NCBI RefSeq assembly: GCF_002205165.1
Contig: NZ_NIVS01000020.1
Location: forward strand, 485,382 to 549,381
Reading direction: 5' to 3'
Origin: Stenotrophomonas maltophilia
GTDB taxonomy: Bacteria > Pseudomonadota > Gammaproteobacteria > Xanthomonadales > Xanthomonadaceae
DNA: 64,000 nucleotides
Part shown: positions 8,282 to 16,654 of the stretch, in pieces
Numbering within the stretch: the first letter of the stretch is position 1
Layout: each line of letters begins with the position of its first letter
The notes under the pieces: model-generated
The model's database searches: none
What the model was told of the DNA's origin: nothing
Seen by the model: only the letters and a program-made list of their open reading frames with translations
Program-made: the position numbers and the translations under genes

Positions 8282-10315
8282 ATGCCTGTGACCCCCACCA
8301 ACCCCCTGCTCGATTTTTCCGGCCTGCCGCGTTTCGATGCGATCCAGCCCGAGCACATCGCCCCGGCGATCGATGCCCTGCTGGCCGACGCCGAGGCCGC
8401 GGTGAAAACCGCCGAGACCGTCTCCCCGGTGACCTGGGCAAGCTTCGCCGAGCCGCTGGACGACGCTACCGAGCGCCTGTGGCGCGCGTGGGGCCAGGTC
8501 GGCCACCTGCAGGCCGTGGTGAACACCCCGGCGCTGCGCGAGGCCTACAACGCAACCCTGCCCAAGGTGACACGCTTCGGCAGCGCACTGGGCCAGAACC
8601 TGGCGCTCTACCAACAGTACCGCGCCCTAGCCGCCACGCCGGAAGCGACGCAATACGGCCCGGCACGTCGCAAGGTGCTGGAGAACGCGCTGCGCGATTT
8701 CCGCCTGGGTGGCGCTGAACTCGATGACGCCGGCAAGGCGCGGTACAGCGCGATCCGCGAGGAGCTGTCCGCGCTGTCGGCGACGTTCTCGCAGAATGTG
8801 CTTGATGCGACCGATGCCTGGTCGCTGCACGTGGACGACCGCGCCGAACTGGCTGGCCTGCCGGACGACGTGATCGCCGCTGCCCGCAGCGCGGCGGAGA
8901 AAGACGGCCTGGCCGGCTGGAAGCTGACGCTGCAGATGCCGTGCTACATCCCCGTGCAGACCTACGCCGAACATCGCCCGCTGCGCGAGGCGCTGTATCG
9001 CGCCAACGCGGTGCGCGCCTCCGAGTTCGGCGATGCCGCGCTGGACAACAGCGGCAACATCGATCGCGTGCTGGCGTTGCGTGCGGAGCTGGCCGCACTG
9101 CTGGGCTTCGCCAACTACGCCGAGTATTCGATCGCCACCAAGATGGCCGAGGATGCGCCTCAGGTACTGGGCTTCCTGCGCGATCTCGCCGCGCGCGCCA
9201 AGCCGTACGCGCAGCGCGACCGTGCCGAGCTGGAGGCGTTCGCCCGCGACGAACTGGGCATGCCGGCGCTGGAGGCGTGGGACCTGGCCTTCGCTGCGGA
9301 AAAGCTGAAGCAGGCGCGCTACAGCTATTCCGAGCAGGACGTGAAGCAGTACTTCACCGAACCGAAGGTGCTCGATGGCCTGTTCAGTGTGATCCGCAGG
9401 CTGTATGGCCTGGAGGTGCAGTCGGACAGTGCGCCGGTGTGGCATCCGGATGTGCGTTTCTTCCGGGTGGTCGATGCGCAGGGCGCGCTGGTGGGGCAGT
9501 TCTATCTGGACCTGTACGCGCGCGAAGGCAAGCGCGGTGGCGCGTGGATGGATGATTGCCGCAACCGCCGCGAGACCGCGGCCGGTGTGCAGACGCCGCT
9601 GGTGTACCTGGTCTGCAACTTCGGCAAGGGTGCCGAGGGCCAGCCGGCCACCTTCAGCCACAGCGATGTGACCACGCTGTTCCATGAAATGGGGCATGGC
9701 CTGCATCAGTTGCTGACCCGCATCGGTGAGCTTGGCGTGGCCGGCATCAACGGCGTGGAGTGGGACGCGGTGGAACTGCCGAGCCAGTTCATGGAGAACT
9801 TCTGCTGGGAATGGGACCGCGTGCAGGCGATGACCGCACACGTGAGCACCGGCGAGCCGCTGCCGCGTGCGCTGTTTGACCGCATGCTGGCCGCACGCAA
9901 TTTCCAGAGCGGCATGTTCACCGTGCGTCAGCTGGAATTCGCGCTGTTCGACATGCAGCTGCACAGCGAGTTCGACCCGACCCAGGACAGTGTGCAGGCG
10001 CTGCTGGAGCGGGTGCGCGATGAAGTAGCGGTCAACCGGCCGCCGGCCTGGAATCGCTTCCCCAATCAGTTCAGCCACATCTTTGCCGGTGGCTACGCGG
10101 CGGGCTACTACAGTTACAAGTGGGCCGAGGTGCTCAGCGCCGATGCCTATGCCGCGTTCGAGGAAGCGCCGGACAAGGTGACCGAGATCGGTCAACGGTT
10201 CCGCGATGAGGTGCTCTCGCGGGGTGGCAGCCGGAGTGCCGCCGAGAACTTCGCCGCGTTCCGTGGGCGCGCGCCGACGGTGGACGCGCTGCTGCGGCAT
10301 AACGGGATGGTGTGA
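8282..10315 (+). CDS. prlC: Oligopeptidase A (M3 metallopeptidase)
   Basis: The 677-residue cytoplasmic zinc peptidase is close to the usual ~680 residues of OpdA/PrlC. The zinc site is H468-E-M-G-H472 with a third ligand most likely Glu498 in the following VELPSQ motif. The N-terminal TNPLLDFSGLPRFDAI is typical of the family. OpdA degrades signal peptides left in the membrane and other short peptides. The start at 8282 was chosen because the family N-terminus begins there and a TGGAGA lies just upstream. The gene converges on the SDR gene 30 bp downstream without an obvious terminator. Confidence 0.93.
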   Translation: MPVTPTNPLLDFSGLPRFDAIQPEHIAPAIDALLADAEAAVKTAETVSPVTWASFAEPLDDATERLWRAWGQVGHLQAVVNTPALREAYNATLPKVTRFGSALGQNLALYQQYRALAATPEATQYGPARRKVLENALRDFRLGGAELDDAGKARYSAIREELSALSATFSQNVLDATDAWSLHVDDRAELAGLPDDVIAAARSAAEKDGLAGWKLTLQMPCYIPVQTYAEHRPLREALYRANAVRASEFGDAALDNSGNIDRVLALRAELAALLGFANYAEYSIATKMAEDAPQVLGFLRDLAARAKPYAQRDRAELEAFARDELGMPALEAWDLAFAAEKLKQARYSYSEQDVKQYFTEPKVLDGLFSVIRRLYGLEVQSDSAPVWHPDVRFFRVVDAQGALVGQFYLDLYAREGKRGGAWMDDCRNRRETAAGVQTPLVYLVCNFGKGAEGQPATFSHSDVTTLFHEMGHGLHQLLTRIGELGVAGINGVEWDAVELPSQFMENFCWEWDRVQAMTAHVSTGEPLPRALFDRMLAARNFQSGMFTVRQLEFALFDMQLHSEFDPTQDSVQALLERVRDEVAVNRPPAWNRFPNQFSHIFAGGYAAGYYSYKWAEVLSADAYAAFEEAPDKVTEIGQRFRDEVLSRGGSRSAAENFAAFRGRAPTVDALLRHNGMV

Positions 10316-10345
10316 CTGCGGCCGCGTGATCGGGCGGCACGTGGC

Positions 10346-11146
10346 TCACTCCGCGTAGATCATCTTCCGGCTCATGCCGCCGTCGACGATGTGGTCCTGG
10401 CCGGTGATGAAACCGGCCAGGTCCGAGAGCAGGAAGACCGCCAGCGCGCCGATGTCCGGCGGCTGGCCAACGCGGCCGACCGGGTGCTGCGCATGATCGC
10501 GGCGGGAAAGCGTTGGCGTGCGCCGCCGTGAGGGCGCCTGCCAGGCGTCGGTGGTGATCCAGCCGGGGCTGATGCTGTTGACCCGCACGGCGGGGCCTTC
10601 GCTCAACGCCAGCGCATGGGTGAAGGCGACCAGCCCGCCCTTGGCCGCGGCATACGCTTCACTGTCCGGTTCGGACTGCCACGCACGCGTCGAGGCAATG
10701 TTGATGATCGCGCCGGCATGCTCGCGCAGGGCGGGCAGGGCGTGCTTGCTGCACAGGAAAGCGCCATGCAGGCTGGAGAGGCGGCGCTGCCACTCGGCCA
10801 GCGGCATCTCCGCCAAGGGCGTGCCGTGGGCACTGGCGATGCCGGCATTGTTGACCAGGCCATCCAGGCGGCCGAAGCGCTTCAGCGTCGCCTTGATCAG
10901 CGCCTGCACGCTGCGTTCGCTGGCCACGTCCGCGCGCTGGAACGCCGCGCGCTCCGGCAGTGCCCACTCCTTCAGACACGCCTTGCCGGCATCGGCATCC
11001 AGGTCGGCGATCATCAAGCTGCCGCCGGCGCCCAGCACCGACTGCGCGATGCCGCGGCCCACGCCCTGCGCGCCACCGGTGATCAGCACCACGCGGTCGC
11101 GCAGCGGCTGTGCCGGCCAGTCGAGGATGCCCGGGGTCAGTGACAC
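10346..11146 (-). CDS. SDR-family NAD(P)-dependent oxidoreductase
   Basis: The 266-residue protein is a classical short-chain dehydrogenase. It has the cofactor loop TGGAQGVG near residues 24-31 (Val replaces the usual Ile), NNAG near 97, a catalytic Ser in INIAST and the YxxxK pair in EAYAAAKGG, and a C-terminal ITGQDHIVDGG. The likely start is GTG at 11146, which overlaps the upstream DUF1415 gene by 10 bp, so the two are co-transcribed and probably translationally coupled. The substrate is not known; classical SDRs of this size often oxidise sugars, sterols or acyl alcohols. Confidence 0.88.
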   Translation of the reverse strand: MSLTPGILDWPAQPLRDRVVLITGGAQGVGRGIAQSVLGAGGSLMIADLDADAGKACLKEWALPERAAFQRADVASERSVQALIKATLKRFGRLDGLVNNAGIASAHGTPLAEMPLAEWQRRLSSLHGAFLCSKHALPALREHAGAIINIASTRAWQSEPDSEAYAAAKGGLVAFTHALALSEGPAVRVNSISPGWITTDAWQAPSRRRTPTLSRRDHAQHPVGRVGQPPDIGALAVFLLSDLAGFITGQDHIVDGGMSRKMIYAE

Positions 11147-11715
11147 GGCGGCATGTCGTTGCGGCCCAGCAGGCGCGTCCAGCCTTCGATGCCGAGCTTG
11201 TCCAGCGTGTCGATGTTGCGCTCCACGATCACGTCCGGATCCGGGAACGCGGCGACGGCGCGCTCGACGCTGTCTTCGCGCAGCAGGTGCAGGGTCGGGT
11301 AGGGCGCGCGGTTGGTGTAGTTGCTCACGTCATCCGGGGCCACGCCGGCGAACTGGTACTGCGGATGGAAGCTGGCCACCTGCAGGATGCCCTGCAGATC
11401 CAGTGCCTCGATTGCCGCATCGGCGTTGTCGAGGAAGTCGTTGTACTCCAGGAAATCGGTCAGCACGTCCGGGTGCACGATCAACGTCGTGTCGATCTGC
11501 TCGGCCGGGGTATCGCGAAGCAGGATCAGTTCTTCGGCCAGTTCTTCGACCAGTGCCTCCGGCGTGGTCGCATCGCTGAGCACGAACCGCACCTGGTCCT
11601 TGACGTACACCGCCTTGGCGAACGGGCACAGGTTCAGGCCGATGACGATCTGCTCCAGCCATTTCCGGGTCTCGGCAATGGGGTCGCGGGTGGCAGTGAG
11701 GGATGCATCGTTCAT
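11137..11715 (-). CDS. DUF1415 family protein
   Basis: The 192-residue cytoplasmic protein begins with a conserved ETRKWLEQIVIGLNLCPFAK and carries FHPQYQFAG and NRAPYPTLHLLRE, hallmarks of DUF1415. The family is widespread in proteobacteria and has no established function. The ATG at 11715 was chosen because conservation starts there; the 5' extension toward 11970 is unrelated sequence in the intergenic region. It is transcribed divergently from the aldehyde dehydrogenase operon and overlaps the SDR gene downstream by 10 bp. Confidence 0.85.
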   Translation of the reverse strand: MNDASLTATRDPIAETRKWLEQIVIGLNLCPFAKAVYVKDQVRFVLSDATTPEALVEELAEELILLRDTPAEQIDTTLIVHPDVLTDFLEYNDFLDNADAAIEALDLQGILQVASFHPQYQFAGVAPDDVSNYTNRAPYPTLHLLREDSVERAVAAFPDPDVIVERNIDTLDKLGIEGWTRLLGRNDMPPCH

Positions 11716-11926
11716 GGCGGGCGGTGTCGCTGGCGGGGGTGTTGATTGTACGGCGCGGCGATGAAGCGGGCGGGGTGGCCGGCTCCACTGTCCATTAACT
11801 GCACACCCGTCATCCTGATAAATCCTTATCCGGCAATCACTTGCAGTGATCGAGCCAACGGCCAATAGGCAGTGGCCGGCCGCAGGTATCCAATGGCCGG
11901 GTACACGACGCAAGGAGTTCTCAGTG

Positions 11927-13390
11927 ATGGCAACACATGCATTCCTGCCGACGGCCACCTGGTCCGGCAAGTTGTTCGACGGTCAATGGACCCCGGGTGC
12001 GGGCACCCAGAACGTGGTCGAGCCGGCCACCGGCGAACGCCTCGGCGAGATCGCGATGGCCGACCCGGCGCAGATCGCGCACGCCGCCGCCACCGCCGCC
12101 GCCGCACAGCGCGAGTGGGCCAGCGCCCCGTATGACACCCGCGCGCAGGTGCTGCGCCGCGCCGCCCAGCTGGCCGAAGAACACAACGATGAGATCGTGC
12201 AGTGGCTGGTCCGCGAAAGTGGCTCCACCCAGCTCAAGGCCGGCTTCGAGGCCAAGGTGAACACCAAGGCGCTGCATGAGGCGGCGGCACTGCCTTCGCG
12301 CAGCATTGGCGAAGTACTGCCCTCAGAACCGGGCCGGTTGAATCTGGCGCGCCGCCGCCCGCTGGGCGTGGTCGGGGTGATTGCACCGTTCAACTTCCCG
12401 CTGTACCTGGCCATGCGTGCGGTGGCCCCGGCGCTGGCGCTGGGCAATGCGGTGGTGCTCAAGCCCGATCCGCGCACCGCGGTGTGCGGTGGCTTCGTGA
12501 TCGCGCGCCTGTTCGAACTGGCCGGGCTGCCGGCCGGCCTGCTGCACGTGCTGCCGGGTGATGGCGCGGCCGGTGCGGCGCTGACCAGTGACCCGAACAT
12601 CGCGATGATCCAGTTCACCGGCTCCACCGGTGCCGGGCGCAAGGTGGGCGAAGCGGCGGGCAAGCACCTGAAGAAGGTGTCGCTGGAACTGGGCGGGAAG
12701 AACTCGCTGATCGTGCTCGATGATGCCGATATGGATCTGGCCATCGCCAACACGGCCTGGGGCGTCTACCTGCATCAGGGCCAGATCTGCATGGCCACCG
12801 GCCGCGTGCTGGTCCAGCGCAGCATCCATGCGCGCTTCCTTGAAAAACTGGTGGCCAAGGCCAGGTCGCTCAAGGTCGGCAATCCGGCCGATGGCGAGGT
12901 GGCGATCGGGCCACTGATCAATGCCCAGCAGCGCGACCACGCCGCGCGCATCGTTGCCGAGGCGCAGGCCGCCGGGGCCACGCTCGCGACCGGTGGCGGC
13001 TACAAGGACCTGTTCTTCGAACCGACCGTGCTCAGTGACGTGAGCCGTGACAACCCGGCCTTCCATGAAGAGATCTTCGCGCCGGTCGCGGTGGTCGTAC
13101 CGTTCGATACCGATGATGAAGCGGTGGAACTGGCCAACGACAGCGAGTACGGCCTGTCGATGGCGATCGTGTCGAGCAATGTCGGCCGCGCGCTGAAGCT
13201 CGGCGAGCGCCTGCGCACCGGCCTGCTGCATATCAACGACCAGACGGTGAACGATGAGGTGATCAATCCGTTCGGTGGCGTGGGCGCGTCGGGCAACGGC
13301 ACCAGCATCGGTGGCCCGTCCAACATCGACGAGTTCACCCAGTGGCAGTGGATGACCGTCAAGGGCGAAGCGCCCGCTTACCCGATCTGA
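11927..13390 (+). CDS. NAD-dependent aldehyde dehydrogenase, benzaldehyde-dehydrogenase type
   Basis: The 487-residue ALDH-superfamily enzyme oxidises an aldehyde to the acid. The catalytic Cys288 lies in HQGQICMATGR, the general-base Glu254 in LELGGKNS, and the cofactor motif FTGSTGAGRKVGE precedes them. The overall sequence resembles benzaldehyde dehydrogenases (XylC-like). It is followed 13 bp later by a zinc alcohol dehydrogenase of the aryl-alcohol type, so the pair would run aryl alcohol to aldehyde to acid. The start at 11927 has AAGGAG 9 nt upstream. The exact substrate is inferred. Confidence 0.86.
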   Translation: MATHAFLPTATWSGKLFDGQWTPGAGTQNVVEPATGERLGEIAMADPAQIAHAAATAAAAQREWASAPYDTRAQVLRRAAQLAEEHNDEIVQWLVRESGSTQLKAGFEAKVNTKALHEAAALPSRSIGEVLPSEPGRLNLARRRPLGVVGVIAPFNFPLYLAMRAVAPALALGNAVVLKPDPRTAVCGGFVIARLFELAGLPAGLLHVLPGDGAAGAALTSDPNIAMIQFTGSTGAGRKVGEAAGKHLKKVSLELGGKNSLIVLDDADMDLAIANTAWGVYLHQGQICMATGRVLVQRSIHARFLEKLVAKARSLKVGNPADGEVAIGPLINAQQRDHAARIVAEAQAAGATLATGGGYKDLFFEPTVLSDVSRDNPAFHEEIFAPVAVVVPFDTDDEAVELANDSEYGLSMAIVSSNVGRALKLGERLRTGLLHINDQTVNDEVINPFGGVGASGNGTSIGGPSNIDEFTQWQWMTVKGEAPAYPI

Positions 13391-13403
13391 TCAGGAGACC
13401 CTC

Positions 13404-14531
13404 ATGACCGCAACAGCAGAACTGCGCGACATCACCGTGGCCGTGGTGCGCGAAAAAGAACAGCCCTTCACGATCGAGAAGGCGCGCATCCGTGGGCCGC
13501 AGGACGATGAAGTGCTGGTCCGCGTGGTCGCCACCGGCCTGTGCCATACCGACCTGATCGTGCGTGACCAGTACTATCCCGTGCCGCTGCCGGCGGTGCT
13601 CGGCCACGAAGGCGCGGGCATCGTCGAAGCGCTCGGCCCGGGCGTGAAAGACCTCAAGGTCGGTGACCATGTCGTGCTGACCTACGGTGCCTGCGGCCAC
13701 TGCAATCCCTGCAGCGGCGGCCACGGCGCGTACTGCAAGGACTTCTTCGGCCTGAACTTCGGCGGCGGTGCGCTGGACGGCTCCACCGCGATCCAGGATC
13801 CGGACGGCAACCCGCTGCACGATCACTTCTTCGCCCAGTCTTCGTTTGCCACCTACGCACTGAGCCGCGAAAACAACGCGATCAAGGTGCCGGACGATGC
13901 GCCGATCGAACTGCTTGGCCCGCTTGGCTGCGGCATCCAGACCGGCGCCGGTGCGGTGATCAATTCGCTCAAGGTCACCGCCGGCAGCAGCTTCGCCAGC
14001 TTCGGTGCCGGCGCGGTCGGCCTGAGCGCGGTGATGGCCGCCCGCGTGGCCGGTGCGACCACCATCATCGCCATCGATGTGGTGCCCTCGCGCCTGGAAC
14101 TGGCCAGGGAACTGGGCGCCACCCATGTGATCAACAGCCGCGAGGTCGATGTGGTGGAAGCGGTGCGGGGGATCACCGGCGGCGGTGCGAACTTCGCGCT
14201 GGAATCCACTGGTCGTCCGGAAGTGCTGGCGCAGGGCATCGAGGCGCTCGGCGGGCGGGGCGTGATCGGCGTGGTCGGCGCGCCGAAGCTGGGCACCAAG
14301 GCCGAGTTCGACGTCAACAACCTGCTGCTCGGCGGCCGCAGCATCCGCGGCATCGTCGAAGGTGACAGCGTGCCCAAGGTGTTCATCCCGCAGCTGGTGC
14401 AGCTGTACCAGCAGGGCCGCTTCCCGTTCGACCGACTGGTCAAGTTCTACCCACTGGACCAGATCAACCAGGCCGCCGAGGACAGCACCCGCGGCGTCAC
14501 GCTCAAGCCGATCCTGACCATCGGCGGGTGA
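13404..14531 (+). CDS. Zinc-dependent alcohol dehydrogenase, aryl-alcohol type
   Basis: The 375-residue medium-chain dehydrogenase keeps the catalytic zinc ligands (C47-H-T-D, the GH68E motif) and the structural-zinc cysteines C97, C100, C103 and C111. The Rossmann motif is GAGAVGLSA. This is the XylB/benzyl-alcohol dehydrogenase branch, which usually works with NAD. It is the second gene of the operon after the aldehyde dehydrogenase and is followed by a strong hairpin. In pathways of this kind the two enzymes act in sequence on aromatic or terpenoid alcohols. The AcoR-like regulator immediately downstream is a plausible controller. Confidence 0.88.
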   Translation: MTATAELRDITVAVVREKEQPFTIEKARIRGPQDDEVLVRVVATGLCHTDLIVRDQYYPVPLPAVLGHEGAGIVEALGPGVKDLKVGDHVVLTYGACGHCNPCSGGHGAYCKDFFGLNFGGGALDGSTAIQDPDGNPLHDHFFAQSSFATYALSRENNAIKVPDDAPIELLGPLGCGIQTGAGAVINSLKVTAGSSFASFGAGAVGLSAVMAARVAGATTIIAIDVVPSRLELARELGATHVINSREVDVVEAVRGITGGGANFALESTGRPEVLAQGIEALGGRGVIGVVGAPKLGTKAEFDVNNLLLGGRSIRGIVEGDSVPKVFIPQLVQLYQQGRFPFDRLVKFYPLDQINQAAEDSTRGVTLKPILTIGG

Positions 14532-14538
14532 AACGGTC

Positions 14539-14564
14539 CGTCGCAGGCATGCGTGCCTGCGACG
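14539..14564 (+). terminator. Hairpin after dehydrogenase operon
   Basis: An 11-bp perfect stem (14539-14549 with 14554-14564, 4-nt loop) begins 8 nt after the alcohol dehydrogenase stop codon. The following bases lack a T-run, so termination efficiency is uncertain. Confidence 0.6.
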
Positions 14565-14619
14565 ACATATCAGTCAGCTTTGCGGGAGTAGGCTGTCGGT
14601 CCGAGGTGGAGATCGACCG

Positions 14620-14717
14620 ATGGCCGCGATGGTTCTGGAACAGCAGCAGGTATTGGCCGCCGCCCGTCAGCGCTTCGCCGAGGGCGGCGCGCTGATGGAC
14701 AGCGTGGTCAGCCCGCC
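14620..14717 (+). pseudogene. Out-of-frame 5' end of the AcoR-like regulator gene
   Basis: The ATG at 14620 (GAGGTGGAG at about -10) encodes MAAMVLEQQQVLAAARQ and on to LMDSVVSP, which looks like the normal start of an AcoR-family activator. After about 14712 the conserved continuation PAVQRSWERSRQAG is found in the +2 frame. Restoring one base within 14711-14716 would join the two frames into one protein of about 365 residues. The cause is either a real frameshift mutation or a base-calling error. Confidence 0.7.
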
Positions 14718-15719
14718 GTGCAGCGCTCGTGGGAGCGTTCGCGCCAGGCTGGCGTACAGCCGCGGCAGGAGCCGTACTACGCCCCGCTTGCCCTGGCCGC
14801 TGCCCGCCTCGACGACCCCACCGACCGCCGCCTCGCGCGCTGTGTACGCGAGGACATGGACCATCTCTGGGCCGCCTTCGGTGGCCGCCAATGGACCCTG
14901 TTCTGCGTCAACGCCGACGGCCTGGTCGTGGCCCAGCGCGAGCATGGCCTGGCCGACGTCCCGGTGCTGCGCCCGATCCAGATCGGTCGCCGCCTGCGCG
15001 AGATCGACATCGGCACCACCGCCCCGGCCTGCAGCCTGGCTGAAGACGCACCGGCCCTGGTGCGTGGCAACGAGCACTACCTGGACCGCTTCGCCTCGGT
15101 GTTCTGCCTGAGCGTGCCCCTGCATGGGCTGGATGGCGAAGTACTGGGCGCCCTGGACATCACCGGCACCGGTGAACGCGATGCCGAACTGCTGCACGGC
15201 TATTTCCGCCAGGCCGCCCTCTCCGCCGAAAACCGCCTGATGCAGGACCACCGTCCCTGCCACCTGCTGGCCGTCCAGCACGACGCCCGCTGGCTGCACT
15301 CACCGCTGCAGGGCCTGCTGGCCATCGAAGAAGACGGGCACGTCCGCGCCGCCAATCGCGTCGCCCGCCGCCTGTTCGGACTCCCGCGCCGCGGCCCCTT
15401 GCCCCTGCTCACCCTCGAAGGCCTGTTCGCCGGCGCCAGCGTCCACCAGCGCCGCCGCCTCCTGCAGACCGGCCCGGCCCACCGCGTCCGCCTGGACGAC
15501 GACACCGCCGTGCACGTGCAGTACCTGCGCGGACCACTCGCACCGCACGCCAGCCGCAAGCTCGACGCACAGCCCGTCAACGCCGCCAACGCCTCGCTGC
15601 GTGCGCAGAACACACAGCACGTCCGCGACACCGTGGCCGCCCACCAGGGCAACGTCAGCGCCGCCGCCCGCCAGCTCGGCATCTCACGCACCACCCTGTA
15701 CAAGCTGATCCGCGCATAG
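14718..15719 (+). CDS. AcoR-like GAF/Fis-HTH transcriptional regulator (5' frameshifted)
   Basis: The readable frame from GTG at 14718 gives 333 residues. It holds a GAF-like sensor region (about 50-190) and a C-terminal Fis-type helix-turn-helix (NVSAAARQLGISRTTLYKLI). There is no AAA+ sigma-54 ATPase domain, so this is the short AcoR-type regulator. Its first ~33 residues are encoded in another frame just upstream, so the gene is broken as written. The position directly after the aryl-alcohol/aldehyde dehydrogenase pair suggests it senses their substrate. If the shift is real, translation might still start at this GTG and make a protein lacking only the short N-terminus. Confidence 0.72.
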   Translation: MQRSWERSRQAGVQPRQEPYYAPLALAAARLDDPTDRRLARCVREDMDHLWAAFGGRQWTLFCVNADGLVVAQREHGLADVPVLRPIQIGRRLREIDIGTTAPACSLAEDAPALVRGNEHYLDRFASVFCLSVPLHGLDGEVLGALDITGTGERDAELLHGYFRQAALSAENRLMQDHRPCHLLAVQHDARWLHSPLQGLLAIEEDGHVRAANRVARRLFGLPRRGPLPLLTLEGLFAGASVHQRRRLLQTGPAHRVRLDDDTAVHVQYLRGPLAPHASRKLDAQPVNAANASLRAQNTQHVRDTVAAHQGNVSAAARQLGISRTTLYKLIRA

Positions 15720-15784
15720 CGACCATCGCGCGGCGGCATACGCCGTGCACAGAAGTGCTTCTCTTTGATCCCGCGCAATGAGTG

Positions 15785-15807
15785 TGCCGGCCAGCGGCCG
15801 GCACTAC
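15785..15807 (-). repeat. GTAG-headed palindromic repeat (SMAG/REP type)
   Basis: On the minus strand the element starts GTAG, followed by a TGCCGGCC/GGCCGGCA stem around a short loop. This is the pattern of Stenotrophomonas GTAG palindromic elements. It lies in the gap between the AcoR-like and YajQ genes. Confidence 0.75.
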
Positions 15808-15849
15808 CGCTTTGCTCGCCCATCCGCCGAGAAAGCGTCGGGGCGGCGG

Positions 15850-15948
15850 GTAGGGCCAGGCCTTGCCCGGACCATGAGCGGCATGGATGCCGCGACATGA
15901 GCCCCCATGGATGGGTTCACGGCGGGTCCGGGCAAGGCCTGGCTCTAC
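15850..15948. repeat. Facing pair of GTAG-headed repeats
   Basis: Two inverted units face each other. The left begins GTAG at 15850 and runs GGCCAGGCCTTGCCCGGACC. The right is nearly its exact reverse complement and ends CTAC at 15948. The ~50 bp between them holds a small GCGGCATGGATGCCGC hairpin. This is the dimeric arrangement seen for REP/GTAG elements, thought to be mobilised by RAYT transposases. No RAYT gene is in this window. Confidence 0.7.
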
Positions 15949-16036
15949 CCGACGCAGCGCCCGCCAGTGAATCGCCAGCCTTTAGCGATGAGCTGCCAGC
16001 GCCAAAGACAACGAAAGCCCATCAGCAACAAACAGC

Positions 16037-16075
16037 GGCGCTCTTCACTGGCGCCCTTCGCTGGCGCTCTTCGCT
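16037..16075. repeat. Three tandem copies of a 13-bp unit
   Basis: Units at 16037-16049, 16050-16062 and 16063-16075 follow the pattern GGCGCTCTTCGCT, each copy varying by one or two bases. They lie just before the end of yajQ in DNA of lower GC than its surroundings. They complete a roughly 370 bp gap (15720-16093) that otherwise holds only the GTAG repeats. Confidence 0.7.
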
Positions 16076-16093
16076 ACAGCCGTCCAGCCAAAA

Positions 16094-16576
16094 TCAATCG
16101 CGGAAATTATCGAACTGCAGCGGGACCTCGAACGTCTCCTTCCGCAGCAGCGCCATCGCATCCTGCAGATCATCGCGCTTCTTGCCCGTCACCCGAAGCT
16201 TGTCGCCATTGATCTGGCTGTCCACCTTCAACTTGGCCTCCTTGATCTTCGCCGCGATCTTCTTGGCCACCTTCTGCTCGATCCCCTGCTTGACCGTGAT
16301 CTTCTGCCGCGCACCGGCCAGATTGGACTCGATATCGCCAAACTCCAGGCACGCCGCATCGATCTTCCGCGCGGTCAGGCGCTGGCGCAGGATGTCCGTC
16401 ATCTGCTGCAGCTGGAAATCGCTCGGCGCGGACTGCGTGATCACGCTGTCCTCCAGCACGAACTTCGCGTCCACGCCCTTGAAATCGAAACGCGTGGACA
16501 GCTCGCGGTTGGCCTGGTCGACCGCGTTGGTCAGCTCGTGGGTGTCGACTTCGGAAACAACGTCAAAAGAGGGCAT
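16094..16576 (-). CDS. yajQ: YajQ family (DUF520) nucleotide/c-di-GMP-binding protein
   Basis: The 160-residue protein starts MPSFDVVSEVDTHELTNAVD and contains RFDFKG and KITVKQGIEQKVAKKI, the diagnostic YajQ sequences. In Xanthomonas campestris the orthologue binds cyclic di-GMP and works with a LysR-type regulator to control virulence and biofilm genes; the E. coli protein binds nucleotides. The length is typical. GGAG lies 8 nt before the ATG on the minus strand. It is transcribed divergently from the EamA exporter with only 78 bp between them. Confidence 0.94.
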   Translation of the reverse strand: MPSFDVVSEVDTHELTNAVDQANRELSTRFDFKGVDAKFVLEDSVITQSAPSDFQLQQMTDILRQRLTARKIDAACLEFGDIESNLAGARQKITVKQGIEQKVAKKIAAKIKEAKLKVDSQINGDKLRVTGKKRDDLQDAMALLRKETFEVPLQFDNFRD

Positions 16577-16654
16577 GGGCAAACTCCAACGGGTGAATGT
16601 CCCCATTCTATCAAGCCGCCATGGACGGGCCGGCCAAGCCGGCGATAATGGGGC

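Noticed and set aside
11716..11926. Sigma-54 promoter ahead of the aldehyde dehydrogenase operon
   Set aside because: An AcoR-like regulator made this worth testing, but no GG-N10-GC type -24/-12 pair is convincing, and the regulator lacks the AAA+ domain.
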